A stretch of DNA of 64,000 bases from Flaveria trinervia (lineage: Eukaryota; Streptophyta; Magnoliopsida; Asterales; Asteraceae): contig CM046456.1 of NCBI GenBank assembly GCA_025506515.1, positions 11,546,024 through 11,610,023 on the forward strand, written 5' to 3'. Position 1 is the stretch's first letter. Each line of letters begins with the position of its first letter. A program made the translations under genes and the position numbers. The notes beneath the pieces were generated by a model. The model was not told the DNA's origin, made no database searches, and saw only the letters and a program-made list of their open reading frames with translations. This document shows positions 23,681 to 34,731 of the stretch, piece after piece.

Positions 23681-25608
23681 GTGCTCCATTATGGTATTTC
23701 CCTCGAGCTTAGTCCCACCGTTCCTCCTCATTCATCGACCGTGAGAGATGCGCCGGTTGGGATGATAGCTCTATATACTCCTTTCTTTAGTTTTTGTAAC
23801 TTTAGGGTTCTGGTTAGTCGTTTCTTGTGCTTGCTTCTTAGGTACTACGATATTCATCTATCACAACTAGTTCCTTTAGGTTTGGTTAAGGTGTACCATT
23901 TTGAGATATCATGTTGTGCCCTTAACTTAGAACCTGAAACAAACCTTTTTAGAGCGTTTTACAAGTTGACTAAGGTAGGCGATTGGTTAACTTTTGAGAA
24001 AAGAAAAGCGCCCAAACCTCCCCTAGTGTCACGAACCATAACGAGTTTGAAACATTGGAAAGACCATTTTTTCTTCATTTCAGCTAGTATAGTTCCTTTT
24101 GAGATGCATTGGTTTGAAACTAGTAGGTCCATTCAAGATCCTTTTCCGAAACCTGATACGTATGACATGTCTGCTTATGACCTTTTGAAAGCCGAACCAA
24201 CCCCCCTCCATAGCTATTCTGAGCATTTCCTTGTGATGGCTGGTGTTAGTCGTAACTGGACCGATCTTAACATGGTTTTGTTCATGACTTATCAAGGGAG
24301 ACGTAAGTTGCTTCCACCTTTATGCCTTAACGTATATGTTCATGTGTATACTTATGGTTTGTACATTGTGCTTTTACAGGTATGAGGCTATTCAAGCGAA
24401 TGAAATTGTCTGCCAAGGAAGATGTGTTTGAACAGGTTGAGGTTTTGCCTGAGGGTGCCACTCTTATATTAGAGACAACCGCTGGTTTCGTTGTTCAGCC
24501 GGGTGAAACTATGCCACCGCCCACTCGTAAGCGAAAAAACACTGATGAAGCTTTTGTCCCCGCTAGCCGTCCCAAAGTGAAACGCAAACAAGGGCCGGGG
24601 GACCGGGTCTTTGGCCGCGGCCGTCACCTCCACACGCGTCTGGCGCGGCTCGCAGGGAAGGCCCCTCAGTCGCGGCTGGGGTGTCCTCTGGCTCGAATTC
24701 GGGCAATGCTGGTTCTGCCCCTTCATTTTCTGACGGTCAGTCAGTTAGTGGTTCTGGTAAGGAAAAAATGATTGTTTCTTCTGAAGACACTGTCCTGCAT
24801 GCGGAAGAGAAATTTGTTCCTGACTGGGAGTTGACTAATGGAACCACTTTCGAGACTCCAGATTCATGTAAAGACTTTATATTTGCATGTCGCACACCTG
24901 CTGAATTTTACCGTGGGGAAGGGTTGAAAAACAGAGCATTGTCAAATGCTGGTTGTTTGGCCGTGGTGAATATTTTGTTTTTTTTTTACTGAGAATCATG
25001 GTCGTTGGATGGATGGTGTCAATGAGATCCGTGATCTTAAGAAGCAGGTGTTTAAACTGGAGGTTGAAAATGCGTCTCTTAAGTCTCGCTGTTACACATC
25101 TGAGCCTGCGAAAGAAAAACTTACTCGAGACCTCGGTGATGCCCAAGAGGAGCTTTGTATTCAGCATGCTGCAGTGAAAAAACTTTCCTTGGATTTGAAG
25201 GATAATAAGAGTGCTTCCGAAGGTCGCATTGCTAGCCTTGAGGAAAAAGTGTCGTATTTCACATTTGAGAAGAAGTGGATTATTTCGGAGGGTGTTGGTT
25301 TGGCTTTTAACAAGATACGTGATAGTGACGAGTTTCTTGATGCTTTGGCCAGGATCAACAGTCTTTCAGACAAGGTAGGATATAATGCGGTTTTAATGGA
25401 TGGAGCTCGTCTTGCCGTGGAGGGGAAAAAACCCGAGGCAGCTAAGAATTTTGATAAGAATGCCTTGAAGAAACTATGAGCTGAATGTGACTCGTTTGAC
25501 AAAGCTACTTTTCCCATGGCCGAGACTATTGCGGCTATGTGTGACTCGACCATCGAGGAAATCAAGTCGTTCCTGACCCTTTCAACTGAAGACTCTACTC
25601 AAGTTTAG
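23681..25608 (+). pseudogene. Antisense additional ORF of the Tat element (putative gypsy-type transposon domain)
   Basis: Read on the plus strand, opposite to gag-pol. Exon 1 contains PVGMIALYTPFF and YYDIHLSQLVPLG, then FYKLTKVGDWLTFEKRKAP and LKHWKDHFFFI, which I recognise as the plant-specific domain called putative gypsy type transposon (Transposase_28). An intron 24303-24379 (GTAAGT...TTTTACAG) keeps the frame into RMRLFKRMK. A frameshift lies in a G-rich run near 24590-24602. Then come a Ser/Gly-rich linker, a coiled coil (about 25015-25260: EIRDLKKQVFKLEVENASL) and a C-terminal domain with one stop (25479) before the final stop at 25606. The initiating codon is unclear; no in-frame ATG is seen at the 5' end, so an upstream exon is likely. 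The role of this protein in the element is unknown. The two breaks make this copy inactive. Confidence 0.8.
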
Positions 25609-25839
25609 CTAGTTTATGTACTCTTCTTCTTTTGTGTTTGAACATGTACTTGATTCTACGTTGTTTCCTTTTGTATCGGTGTTAGGCTTTGCCACCCTAT
25701 ATGTAAACTGTGCTAGAATGTTTGGTTTGTTGATTGCAACATGGTTTTGCGCACGTGTTTGACTTCTTTTATGATAGCAATATTGGTTGTAGCTCGTGTC
25801 GCAGTTATTCTTCCGACAACGATTCATGTTGTAGCTGTT

Positions 25840-26300
25840 GACCGCGGCTTTTTGGTCGCGAGTCGCTTCTTGGCCACGGCACTTCGTGAAGCAATTAGGC
25901 GCGGCCTTTGGAGCTACTGGCCGCGGCTCTTTTTGGGGTAACTGGTCGCGGCTCTTGGCCGTGAGTGCCTCTTGGCCGCGGCTTCTTTTTTTTCCGTAGT
26001 TCATACTTCATGACTTGCCATTTGCTCTTAACATAATTATGGTTACATTTTGGCCGTGACTCGTAACTTTGGTCGCGAATAAGACTTAGGCCGTGACAAG
26101 TCTTGGGATTGTGACCTCGGCCACAGCTCGTCTTGGGGTCATGGCTTTGCCACGATACTCACTTTAGTTGTGGCTTTTAGCTGCGACACGCTTCTTTTTC
26201 ATGAACATAGCCGCCGCTCGCCCTTTGGTCGTGACTTTTGGCCACGACAAGCCCTTTATCCATGCTTTTGGCCGCAGCTTGCCCTTTGGTTATGATTTTG
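25840..26300. repeat. GGCCGCGGCT motif cluster downstream of the antisense gene
   Basis: At least fifteen copies of (T)GGCCGCGGCT and decayed forms (GGTCGCGA, GGCCACGGC, GGCCGTGAC, GGCCGCAGC) every 15-40 bases. The same core appears in the Tat LTRs and in a GC-rich patch of the antisense gene (24600-24680). It may be the 3' untranslated part of that gene. Confidence 0.75.
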
Positions 26301-26779
26301 GCTATGACTTTTAATGGTTACTAAAGTATTCCTTGGTTATTACTGCTACTTATTTTGTATAGATGTTATGTTGCCTTATATTCGACGAATTTGGCAACTT
26401 CCGCACTCATTTTGATTTTAAGTTAACTGTTTTTTTTTTGGCTTTGGTTTTTAGGCGTACTTGATTTTGTTTGAGATTGGTTACGAACAATGAGCTTTGC
26501 TATTAGATTTTACGAATAATTCGTACTTGTTTATGAATTTTTATGGTTTCATTGGACTTAGCTTGGCAATCGTTAGATTGTTTGGTTGCTTATCGTATCG
26601 TTCACAAACATCACTCGAATAATTGCGTTGGTATCTCGCTTTTCTTTCTTTACTCACACGTCATTGTGGTTTCAATACTTGGTAGACACATAAAAAGATC
26701 CATTAATTGGTGTACCTGCTGGTGCTCGCATGCACCTTCTTAATGAAAAACATGATACACCTGTTAAGATCTTGCTACC

Positions 26780-27271
26780 TACTATATGTAGCACCGCCGG
26801 AGCTGAGCCCCGTTCCAAGTCCTCGGGATGACTGTTCCATTCAGCTGGCCAAGCTTGTAAGCTCCATTGTTTCCCACTTCAATGACCTGATAAGGTCCTT
26901 CCCAACGTGGCCCCAACTTACCCTGATCCTGAACTCTACTCGCCTCGTTGCTTCTTAAAACGTAGTCGCCTTCCTTGAATGTTTGATGTTTCACACGAGA
27001 GTTGTAATACCGTTCAATTTCTCTCTTATGCTTTGCTTCTCAAATTGCCGCTACCATCCGTCTTTCTTCAAGTATATCAAAATTGAGTCGTAGATTGGTC
27101 TCGTTCTCCTCTCCAAGAGCTTGTGTGGCACGGGTTGTTGGCATACCTATCTTGAAAGGTATCATGGCTTCCGATCCGTAAGTTAAACTGAAAGGGGTTT
27201 CGCTGTGACTGGTCTTGGGCATGGTTTGATGGGCCCACAAGACATTGGGTAGTTCCTCTACCCGGTTCTTC
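26780..27271 (-). pseudogene. C-terminal part of Tat integrase
   Basis: Minus-strand pieces carry LPNVLWAHQTMPKTSHSETP and FSLTYGSEAMIPFKIG, then EGDYVLRSNEASRVQDQGKL and GPRWEGPYQVIEV, the end of a gypsy integrase. It continues the frame that stops at 43838 on the far side of the inserted copia element. Confidence 0.9.
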
Positions 27272-27276
27272 CCCTC

Positions 27277-28134
27277 TGTTAGATCAAGAAGAAGGCTGGT
27301 GCAACCAAAACCAAATCACTTAGATAATTTTGGTGCTACATGCAAAGGCTTCCGAAGCTTACCAAGGAACTTCCGAAGGTTGTAGAGTTCTTCCGATGAC
27401 AAAGTGAAAGATCAACTTCCGAAGACAGAACTCTACTTCCTAAGTCAAGAGCATGCTTCCGAAGGATAAGTCTTAGAAGAGCAATTAGAAGACTACTTCC
27501 GAAGTATGAAGAAAAGAAGAAGTTCCCAAGCCTTAAAAGAAGCAGCCTCTTACGAAGTATAAATGGCTTCAGAAGTACTTGTTCTTCTGAAGCCATTTAA
27601 CCTTCGGAAGACACTGCTATGAACTAGTGGACATAAGTATGGTCTCTAACACTCCGCTGCAGACCTCTGATATTGCATGGTGTTTTCTCAAAGAGCCATG
27701 TAGTTGACCATAATTTATTCCACTGTTTACCTTTTATGATAGTACATGTTACCAACTTTAGTTGGTGACAAAAGGTAAGTCAGGGACATGTCCTGACTAC
27801 CAAATCTCAAATAAGACTTTATCCGAGATACCTTAAACTATAGTCTTGTAGTATAGGCTTTAGTTATAGGATCCCAACTGGTATCAAAGTATATCCGTCT
27901 GTAGGTAGTATTATATATAGGTTCTCATTGTAACTCATTCGATACTGCTTGTAAGAGTCTTGTAATACTTGAGTTGAGAAGCAATATATAAAAGTACCTT
28001 GAAAATTACTTCTTGTGTTCCTTATTACTTGCTATATTGTGATCAACTCTTATTGACTCTCTCTTTATCCGAGTGTTGTTCTAAGTGAGTTTGAGAGAAA
28101 AGTTAAGTGTTAAGTGACCTTAACTGATCCTGCA
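27277..28134 (+). mobile_element. 5' LTR of the Sirevirus-like element
   Basis: 858 bases with about a dozen CTTCCGAAG or CTTCGGAAG palindromes in its first 340 bases. A TATA region TTATATATAGG lies at about 27911-27921, so transcription would start some 30 bases on. Ends GATCCTGCA. Confidence 0.94.
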
Positions 28135-28136
28135 AT

Positions 28137-28148
28137 TGGTATCAGAGC
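28137..28148 (+). promoter_or_regulatory. Primer-binding site, tRNA-Met type (Sirevirus)
   Basis: TGGTATCAGAGC two bases after the 5' LTR. Confidence 0.93.
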
Positions 28149-28228
28149 TTCTCAGGCTCTTGATTGCATGATCTAACCATCCAAATAAACTTGTTTTTTT
28201 CACTCCTCCCTACAACTCATCACTCAAA

Positions 28229-30891
28229 ATGGCCCTTAACAGGTCTGAGGTAGAGGTGGGAACCATGACAAAGGCTCCCATCATTACTCTTGAGAATTTC
28301 AGGTCTTGGAGCAGAAGAATGGAAGGCTTCATCAGATACCAAGACAGCAAGATGTGGAACTCCATTATCAATGGCCCGTATAAGCCAAAGGTGGCATTAC
28401 CTGGTGGAAACGGTGCCATGATAGAAAAGGCTGTTGAGGATTATTCTGATGAAGACAGAAAGAAGATGGACATCGACAACAATGCTATGACTATTCTTAT
28501 GACTGCAATACCGAACTCCATCATGGTGGGGTTCGAGCATTGCAAGACTGCCAAATAATTATTTGATGTACTTGCTCAGATGTACTCAAGCTCTAACGAC
28601 TCGAAGAAGGACTCACTGAAGCAGCAGTTTGAGAACTTCACTTACATTGCTGGAGAGACCCTTAGCCAACAGTAATTCAGGTACATGGATCTTATCTCTT
28701 CTCTTCAGTCTGTGAAGATCACTCCCGAACTTAGAGATCTTACTAGAAAGTTCATGAGTGCTCTTCCAAACGAGTGGACATTCTACTGTGTCTCTAACAA
28801 GAGGAAAGAGAACTTGAACACTCTCACCATGACTGAACTCTATGGCATCCTCGATGGATATCGCCTACAGATGGAGAGTAAGAAGGGCCACCAAACAAGC
28901 AGACCCATGAGTCTTCCTGCTAGCAATGCTTTAATGGTTGCTGAAGGCTCATTACCCCCACAACCTTAACATTACCTGACCTACCAGCAGCCATCTTGCT
29001 CTTCTAGACCATACATCACTTTCCTAGAGACTCTAAGGTCTCAACAGGCTCAACACAATTCCTTTCAGGAAAGTTGTGCCTTTGTCTCAAGAAATGGACA
29101 CTCTGGAGATTTTCAATACTGCTTTGATGATCTTGAGTGTTTCAGTCCATATGATGTAGAGTACGTGGAGATTGTCCAATAGATGTCTCTTTTAACTTAT
29201 AGAGCGAAGAAGTTCTTTAAGAGAACTGGAAGGCAATTCCCTCAAAACCCAACTACCAGCAAGTTTGGGTTTGACAAGACCAAAGCAAAATGTTACAACT
29301 GTAACCAACTGGGTCACTTTGCAAGGGAATGCAAGGCTCCCAAGACCAATCTGGGAACCCCACAGGCCTCCACATATCTCTCAACCTCAAAGCCCGCTAA
29401 AAAGTCAACTGAAACAGCTGTAATAGCTCAAGAAGTCGACTGGAGCTTCAAGGTACAGGATGTGACTCCTGCTCAAGCTCTCATGGCCAGAACAGACGAT
29501 GCCCAGGTATATGAACATCTCTGTACTCTAGCTTGTATAGCTAAAGTTAATCTTTATCAGGATTACAATATGGAAATCAGATCTAATATTGAGTCTTTAA
29601 ATATCTTAAAATCTAATTTTAAAAGAGCTGAATCTGACTATCAAAAGAAAATTGAGGAGTTAGAGAAAACTGTCTCTTTTAAAACATGAACACACCAACT
29701 ACAAGACTCAAATCAAGGATCTGATATCCAAATTGTCTGAGGCTCAAGCCCAGCTTGTCACTGCTGAGGCTCAAGCCAGGAAGCATGCTATTTCTGAGCA
29801 GAACTTCCAAGCTATTCTTACATCATCCTCCCACTCCAAACTCCGTTACCAGAACAAAGGATGGTTGGGAACCAATGAAATTGCTCCACCACACTCCTAT
29901 GAGTCTATTAGACAACCTAGATGTGGTACTGAGGAGCAAGAGGTTCCAACTGCTGACCCTTCCTCACTAGAGTTGAAGGATGAAGCAATAATAATGGCCA
30001 CCATAGGGAAGGAACAGGTAAATATACCCATCTCCTCCTGTGAAGATCAAATCCTAACCACTAAGGCCAGAAAAAGCAGAGCTAAAGATGCTAGAAGAAC
30101 TACCAAGAAGGTGGCTGAGTCCAAGCTGAAGATTGGCCCAAAGCAGAAAGGTGTCTTTATCTCAGCTGGATTCCATGTGTTAGGTACTTCTGATTCAGGA
30201 AAGGAGTGTAATACCAGCACTCTGTCCTGCCAAAGGATCGGAAGTTGAAGGGAAAGTTGCTGATGAAGAGAAGAAGCACAAGAAACAGCAACCCTCACAT
30301 TCCCAAAAGACTAACATTGCATGCATAATGTGTGGTCTGCAAAACCACATGGCAAAAGATTGTTACTACAATCCTACAAACACACATTATGCAAATAATG
30401 TTAGAAAAGAAGGAGTCAGGGAAGGTTTCACATTTGGACCTTTAACGGTTCAAGTGATGAAGAAAGGAAAGCTAGTTTCGGAAGCAAGGTTGCTTTCGGA
30501 AGAAACTCATTCTTCTGAAGGGAAAGTGGCTTCGGAAGCAAAAGCTACCAAGGTTTGGAAGAACAAGAAAGCTCCCTTGAAACCATCCCAGAAGAAAACT
30601 GCTTCGGAAGAAAAGGTGGTGAAGGCTTCTTCCGAAAAGAAAGAAGCTTCGGAAGAAGGCCATGCTGCAAAAGCTTCAACAAGCTCATCCTCCAAGATCA
30701 ACCAAAGGGTGGACTGGAAGATCAAGGAAGATGTTGCAGCCCAACCTCTTCTTCAAAGACCTCTATTGAACCCCCATGCATATCATTTGGTTCAATTATG
30801 TCATTATCTTTGGAAGAACCCAAGACCAGCAAGGCTTGGGCTTCCAAACAAAACTAACAATCTCATCTTATATACAGGGACATCCATATGA
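28229..30891 (+). pseudogene. Sirevirus gag region
   Basis: An ATG at 28229 opens a frame (ENFRSWSRRMEGFIRYQDSK) of copia gag type that stops at 28556. It resumes in other frames at 28685 and 29183. A CCHC knuckle CYNCNQLGHFARECK is at about 29292-29336, followed by coiled-coil-like, Lys/Glu-rich sequence and a second knuckle-like CGLQNHMAKDCY near 30331. From 30466 to 30660 the coding strand is packed with GCTTCGGAAG words that translate as repeated SE(A/E) steps. At least four stops or frameshifts break the frame. Confidence 0.88.
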
Positions 30892-32450
30892 CAAGAACAA
30901 CAATGTCTGGATTGTAGACAGTGGATGCTCCATGCACATGACAGGAAACAGAGCTCTCCTTCAACAGTTTCAGAACTATGATGGAGGTCCTGTCCAATTT
31001 GGATGTGAGGCCATAGGATATATTTCTGGCAGAGGAAGTATATCCAATGGCAAATTAAAGGTTGACAAAGTTCACTTTGTCAAACAGTTTGAACACAAGC
31101 TGTTAAGTGTTTCTCAATTCTGTGATCAAAAGCACCAAATGCTTTTCACAGAACATGAGTGCATTATCCTCAAACCAGGGATGACAATTCCTTCGGAATT
31201 GGTGCTTCTTAGATCTCCCAAGAAAGGGGATATGTACAAGCTGGATATGAACAATGCTTCCCTAATGGGTGAAGTATCATGCTTTCTTTCCAAAGCTGAT
31301 AGTGATGAGTCAACACTATGGCATAAACATATGTGTCATGTAAATTTTAAGACAATGAATAAATTGGCTAAAAATAACTTGGTACATGGTTTGCCTAAAA
31401 AGGAGTTTTTCTACAAAGATAACTGTGTTGCATGCCTGAAAAGGAAACAACATAGGACATCTCACAAGTCCAAATGTGTTAACGCTATCACTACTCCATT
31501 ACACTTATTGCACATGGATCTTTTTGGTCCCACTAGTATAATGAGCATTGGAAGGAAATCATACTGCCTTATGATAGTTGATGATTTTACAAGATTCATA
31601 TGGGTATTCTTTTTAAGAACTAAAGATGAAACTGTTGAAACATTAAAATCTTTTATTTTTAAAATAGAAAATCAAATTGATCACAAGGTTATAATAATTA
31701 GAAGTGATCAAGGGACTGAGTTTAAGAACTTCGTTCTTGACTTATTCTGCAACTCAAAAGGGATTGCCAGACAATATAGTGCTCCTAGAACTCCTCAACA
31801 AAACGGTGTTGCTGAGAGGAGGAACATGACACTTATTGAGGCTGCTCGAACTATGTTAGCTGATTCAAAACTACCTCTAACATTCTGGGCAGAGGCAGTC
31901 AGCATTGCATGCTATGTGCAAAACAAAGTTCTTGTAGTTAAGCCCATGGAAAAACCCCTTATGAGTTATGGAACAAGAGGCCACCGTTCATTGGCTTTCT
32001 AAGGTCCTTTGGCAGCAGGTGTACCATACTTAACACAAAAGACAATTTAGAAAAAATTGCTAAAAAGTCGATGGTGCTATCTTTGTTGGATACTCTTCCA
32101 GCTCTAAATCTTATAGAGTATACAACATTAAGAATCAACAATTTGAGGAGTCATCCAATATAGTTGTTAATGAGCACACTCCTTGTGTTAGGGGGAATGG
32201 CCCTGATCATATCTTTGATTTAGAATTATTTCCAAACTATTCTAAACCATCTTGTGAGAATGTTTCAGTTGGAACAGGTGCTCAAAATGATACTGATGTT
32301 GCTGCTGATGATCAACTGTTTGAGCTACCCAGGCCTAGTCCAAATTCTCCAAATGTTGCTATTCACCAAGCTTCCACCATTCACAGGTCTGATAGTTTAA
32401 CCATATCAAGGAATAGTGAAGCTTCAACAAGTGAATAACTTTCTGAGCTT
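30892..32450 (+). pseudogene. Sirevirus protease and integrase
   Basis: VWIVDSGCSMHMTGN at about 30907 has the copia protease D-S-G motif intact. GAG-pre-integrase follows (LWHKHMCHVNFKTMNKLAKN, with the later CVACLKRKQHR zinc ligands). The integrase core has HMDLFGPT, then RSDQGTEFKNF and QQNGVAERRN, the D-D-E triad, all in the open frame that runs to 32002. After that, stops and frame changes occur before the RT. This is the best preserved stretch of the element. Confidence 0.93.
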
Positions 32451-32879
32451 TAAAACTCATCAGGTGATCCACCAACACCAGGCAGAAGGAAGTAGTGTTT
32501 TGAAGGAATAGGAAACTGTTAATACTATTTCACAGCCAACCATTGATGATGTTTCTCACTAATTCAATCAGTCCTCATTGAATGATTTTGAAACAGCAGC
32601 TGGACAGAGTGTCACAGTTCCTGAGCAAAATATGTCCAACCTGTATCTATCTCTGCAACCGGAAGTGATTCCTCGCCTTAGGATTCATAACACTCATCCT
32701 ACTGAGAACATCATAGGGGATGTAACTGAGGGTGTGAGAACAAAAGGACAGACTCATTATGGGAATGTCTACTTGTACTCGTGCTTTCTATCCCGGATGG
32801 AACCCAAGAAGGTAGAAGATGCCTTGAAAGATAGTAGCTGGCTTGAATCGATGCAAGAGGGGCTTCAATTCAAGAGACA

Positions 32880-33786
32880 GAAGGTATGAAACCTATGTCC
32901 GCTACCATCTGGTCAAGTACCAATAGGCACTAAATGGGTTTTCAAAAACAAGAGAGATGATAGAGGCTTGATCATCAAGAACAAAGCTAGACTTGTAGTT
33001 CAAGGATACATCCAAGAGGAAGGAATCGATTATATTGATGTCTTTGCACCTGTTGCAAGACTTGAGGCAGTTAGGATCTTCCTTTCTTATACTGCATCCA
33101 AGGACTTCACTGTTTACCAGCTTGATGTCAAGTGTGCCTTTCTATATGGGGATATAGATAGGGAAGTCTATGTGTGCCAACCTCCAGGATTTGAAGACCC
33201 ACAACACCCCAACTATGTGTATAAATTGGATAAAGCTCTATATGGGCTGCACCAAGCACCTAGGCTGTGGTATGAGACTCTGTCTCAGTTTCTTCTGAAG
33301 AATGGCTACACTAGAGGTACCATTGATAAGACTCTCTTCATCAGAAAGTCTGAAAAGGGCATTTTGCTTGTTCAAGTCTATGTTGATGACATCATATTTG
33401 GTTCTTCAAATGACCAAATGTGTAAGGACTTTGAGAGCATTATGAAGAAAAAGTTTGAGATGAGTTCCATGGGAAAAATGGACTTTTTCCTTAGAATTCA
33501 GGTAAAGCAAATGAAGGAAGGGTTCTTCATCAATCAATCTAAGTATGTTTCTGACATCTTAGAAAGATTTGAGATGAAAGATTGTAAGCCTGCCAAGACA
33601 CCCATACCCACAAACCATAATCTTTGTCCTGACCTTGAGGGGGAGGATACTGATCAACATCAGTATAGGGAAATTATTAGTTCTCTGATGTATCTCAAAG
33701 CCAGTAGACCAGATATCATGTTTGCTACATGCATTTGTGCAAGATATCAGGCTGCTCCAAAGGTGTCTCATCTAGTTGCTGTTAAG
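32880..33786 (+). pseudogene. Sirevirus reverse transcriptase (N-terminal to connection)
   Basis: Open from 32968: KARLVVQGYIQEEGIDY, YQLDVKCAFLYGDIDREVYV, and the catalytic VYVDDIIFGSSND box, then MYLKASRPDIMFATCICARY. The frame runs into the hAT insertion at 33787 and would continue at 37637 (ILRYLKGAPKLG). Confidence 0.94.
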
Positions 33787-34731
33787 CAATGTTGTTAGGT
33801 CGGATCGGACCGGCCGGTCCGACCGGTCGAACCGCCATTCGGCCCCCTGGCCTATCCGATCCCATATGAATCTTTTTATTTGCTGTGAACCGGCCGAGTA
33901 AACCTGAATTAGCCGGTTGGACCGGTTTTGCCGGTTCGCCGGTTCGACCGGTCTTCTTTTTTAGCCCAAATTAAAACCTAAAATCCTAAATAGTTAAATG
34001 TGCCCTAAATGCTAAATCAGTCGACACTCGACATTCCACCGCCCACTCTCCCCCTCGAGTACTCGACCTTCGCACTTCGCAGAATCGCAGTTCGCGGCCT
34101 CGCACTTCGTGCCTTCGCGGTAATCGTAGTTAGTTCGCGGTCGACCACCCGCATTTCGCACTTCGGACCACCCGCAGGTAACCCTTGGTTAGTTGTTCAC
34201 TTGTTTGTTCACTCAATTTGTGATCTGCAGGTTGCACTTGCCACTTGGTTAGTTGTTCACTTGGTTGTTCACTCAATTTGTGATTTGCAGGTTGCACTTC
34301 ACTTGTTAATTGACTTGGTTAAGTTAGTGACTTGGTTCTTAAGTAGATCAATTCACTTAAGCATTGGTAAGAATTAATTTGTTAAGAATTTGGTTTTGGA
34401 CCTTTTGGTAGTTGATCTCAATTGGTTTTGGTACTTGATGTTGTTATTCATGTTTTTAATTTGTTAAGAATTGGTAATCTGTAGGTTGTGATATATTGAT
34501 ATTGTTATTCATGTTCTTAATTGTTAAGAATTGGTAATCTTGATTGAGAACTTATTTATGTTTATATGTAGTGGTGTCATTATTTATGTTTAAAATGGTT
34601 GAATAACTAGTTTATGATCTTGATTGAGAACTTATACACTCTTTAGTCTTTACTCTTTAGCCTTTAGTTGGTTTTTGTAATTAATTTGGTCATCTTGGAT
34701 AAACAATTAATTTTTTGTTGCCTTATAGAAC

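Noticed and set aside
23371..23744. Open frames at 23371-23580 and 23373-23744
   Set aside because: They lie in the pyrimidine-rich leader of the antisense gene, giving Phe/Ser/Pro-rich chance translations.
30466..30891. Separate small genes on either strand in the Ser/Glu-rich stretch
   Set aside because: The alternative frames arise from CTTCGGAAG repeats, which are open in several frames and on both strands.
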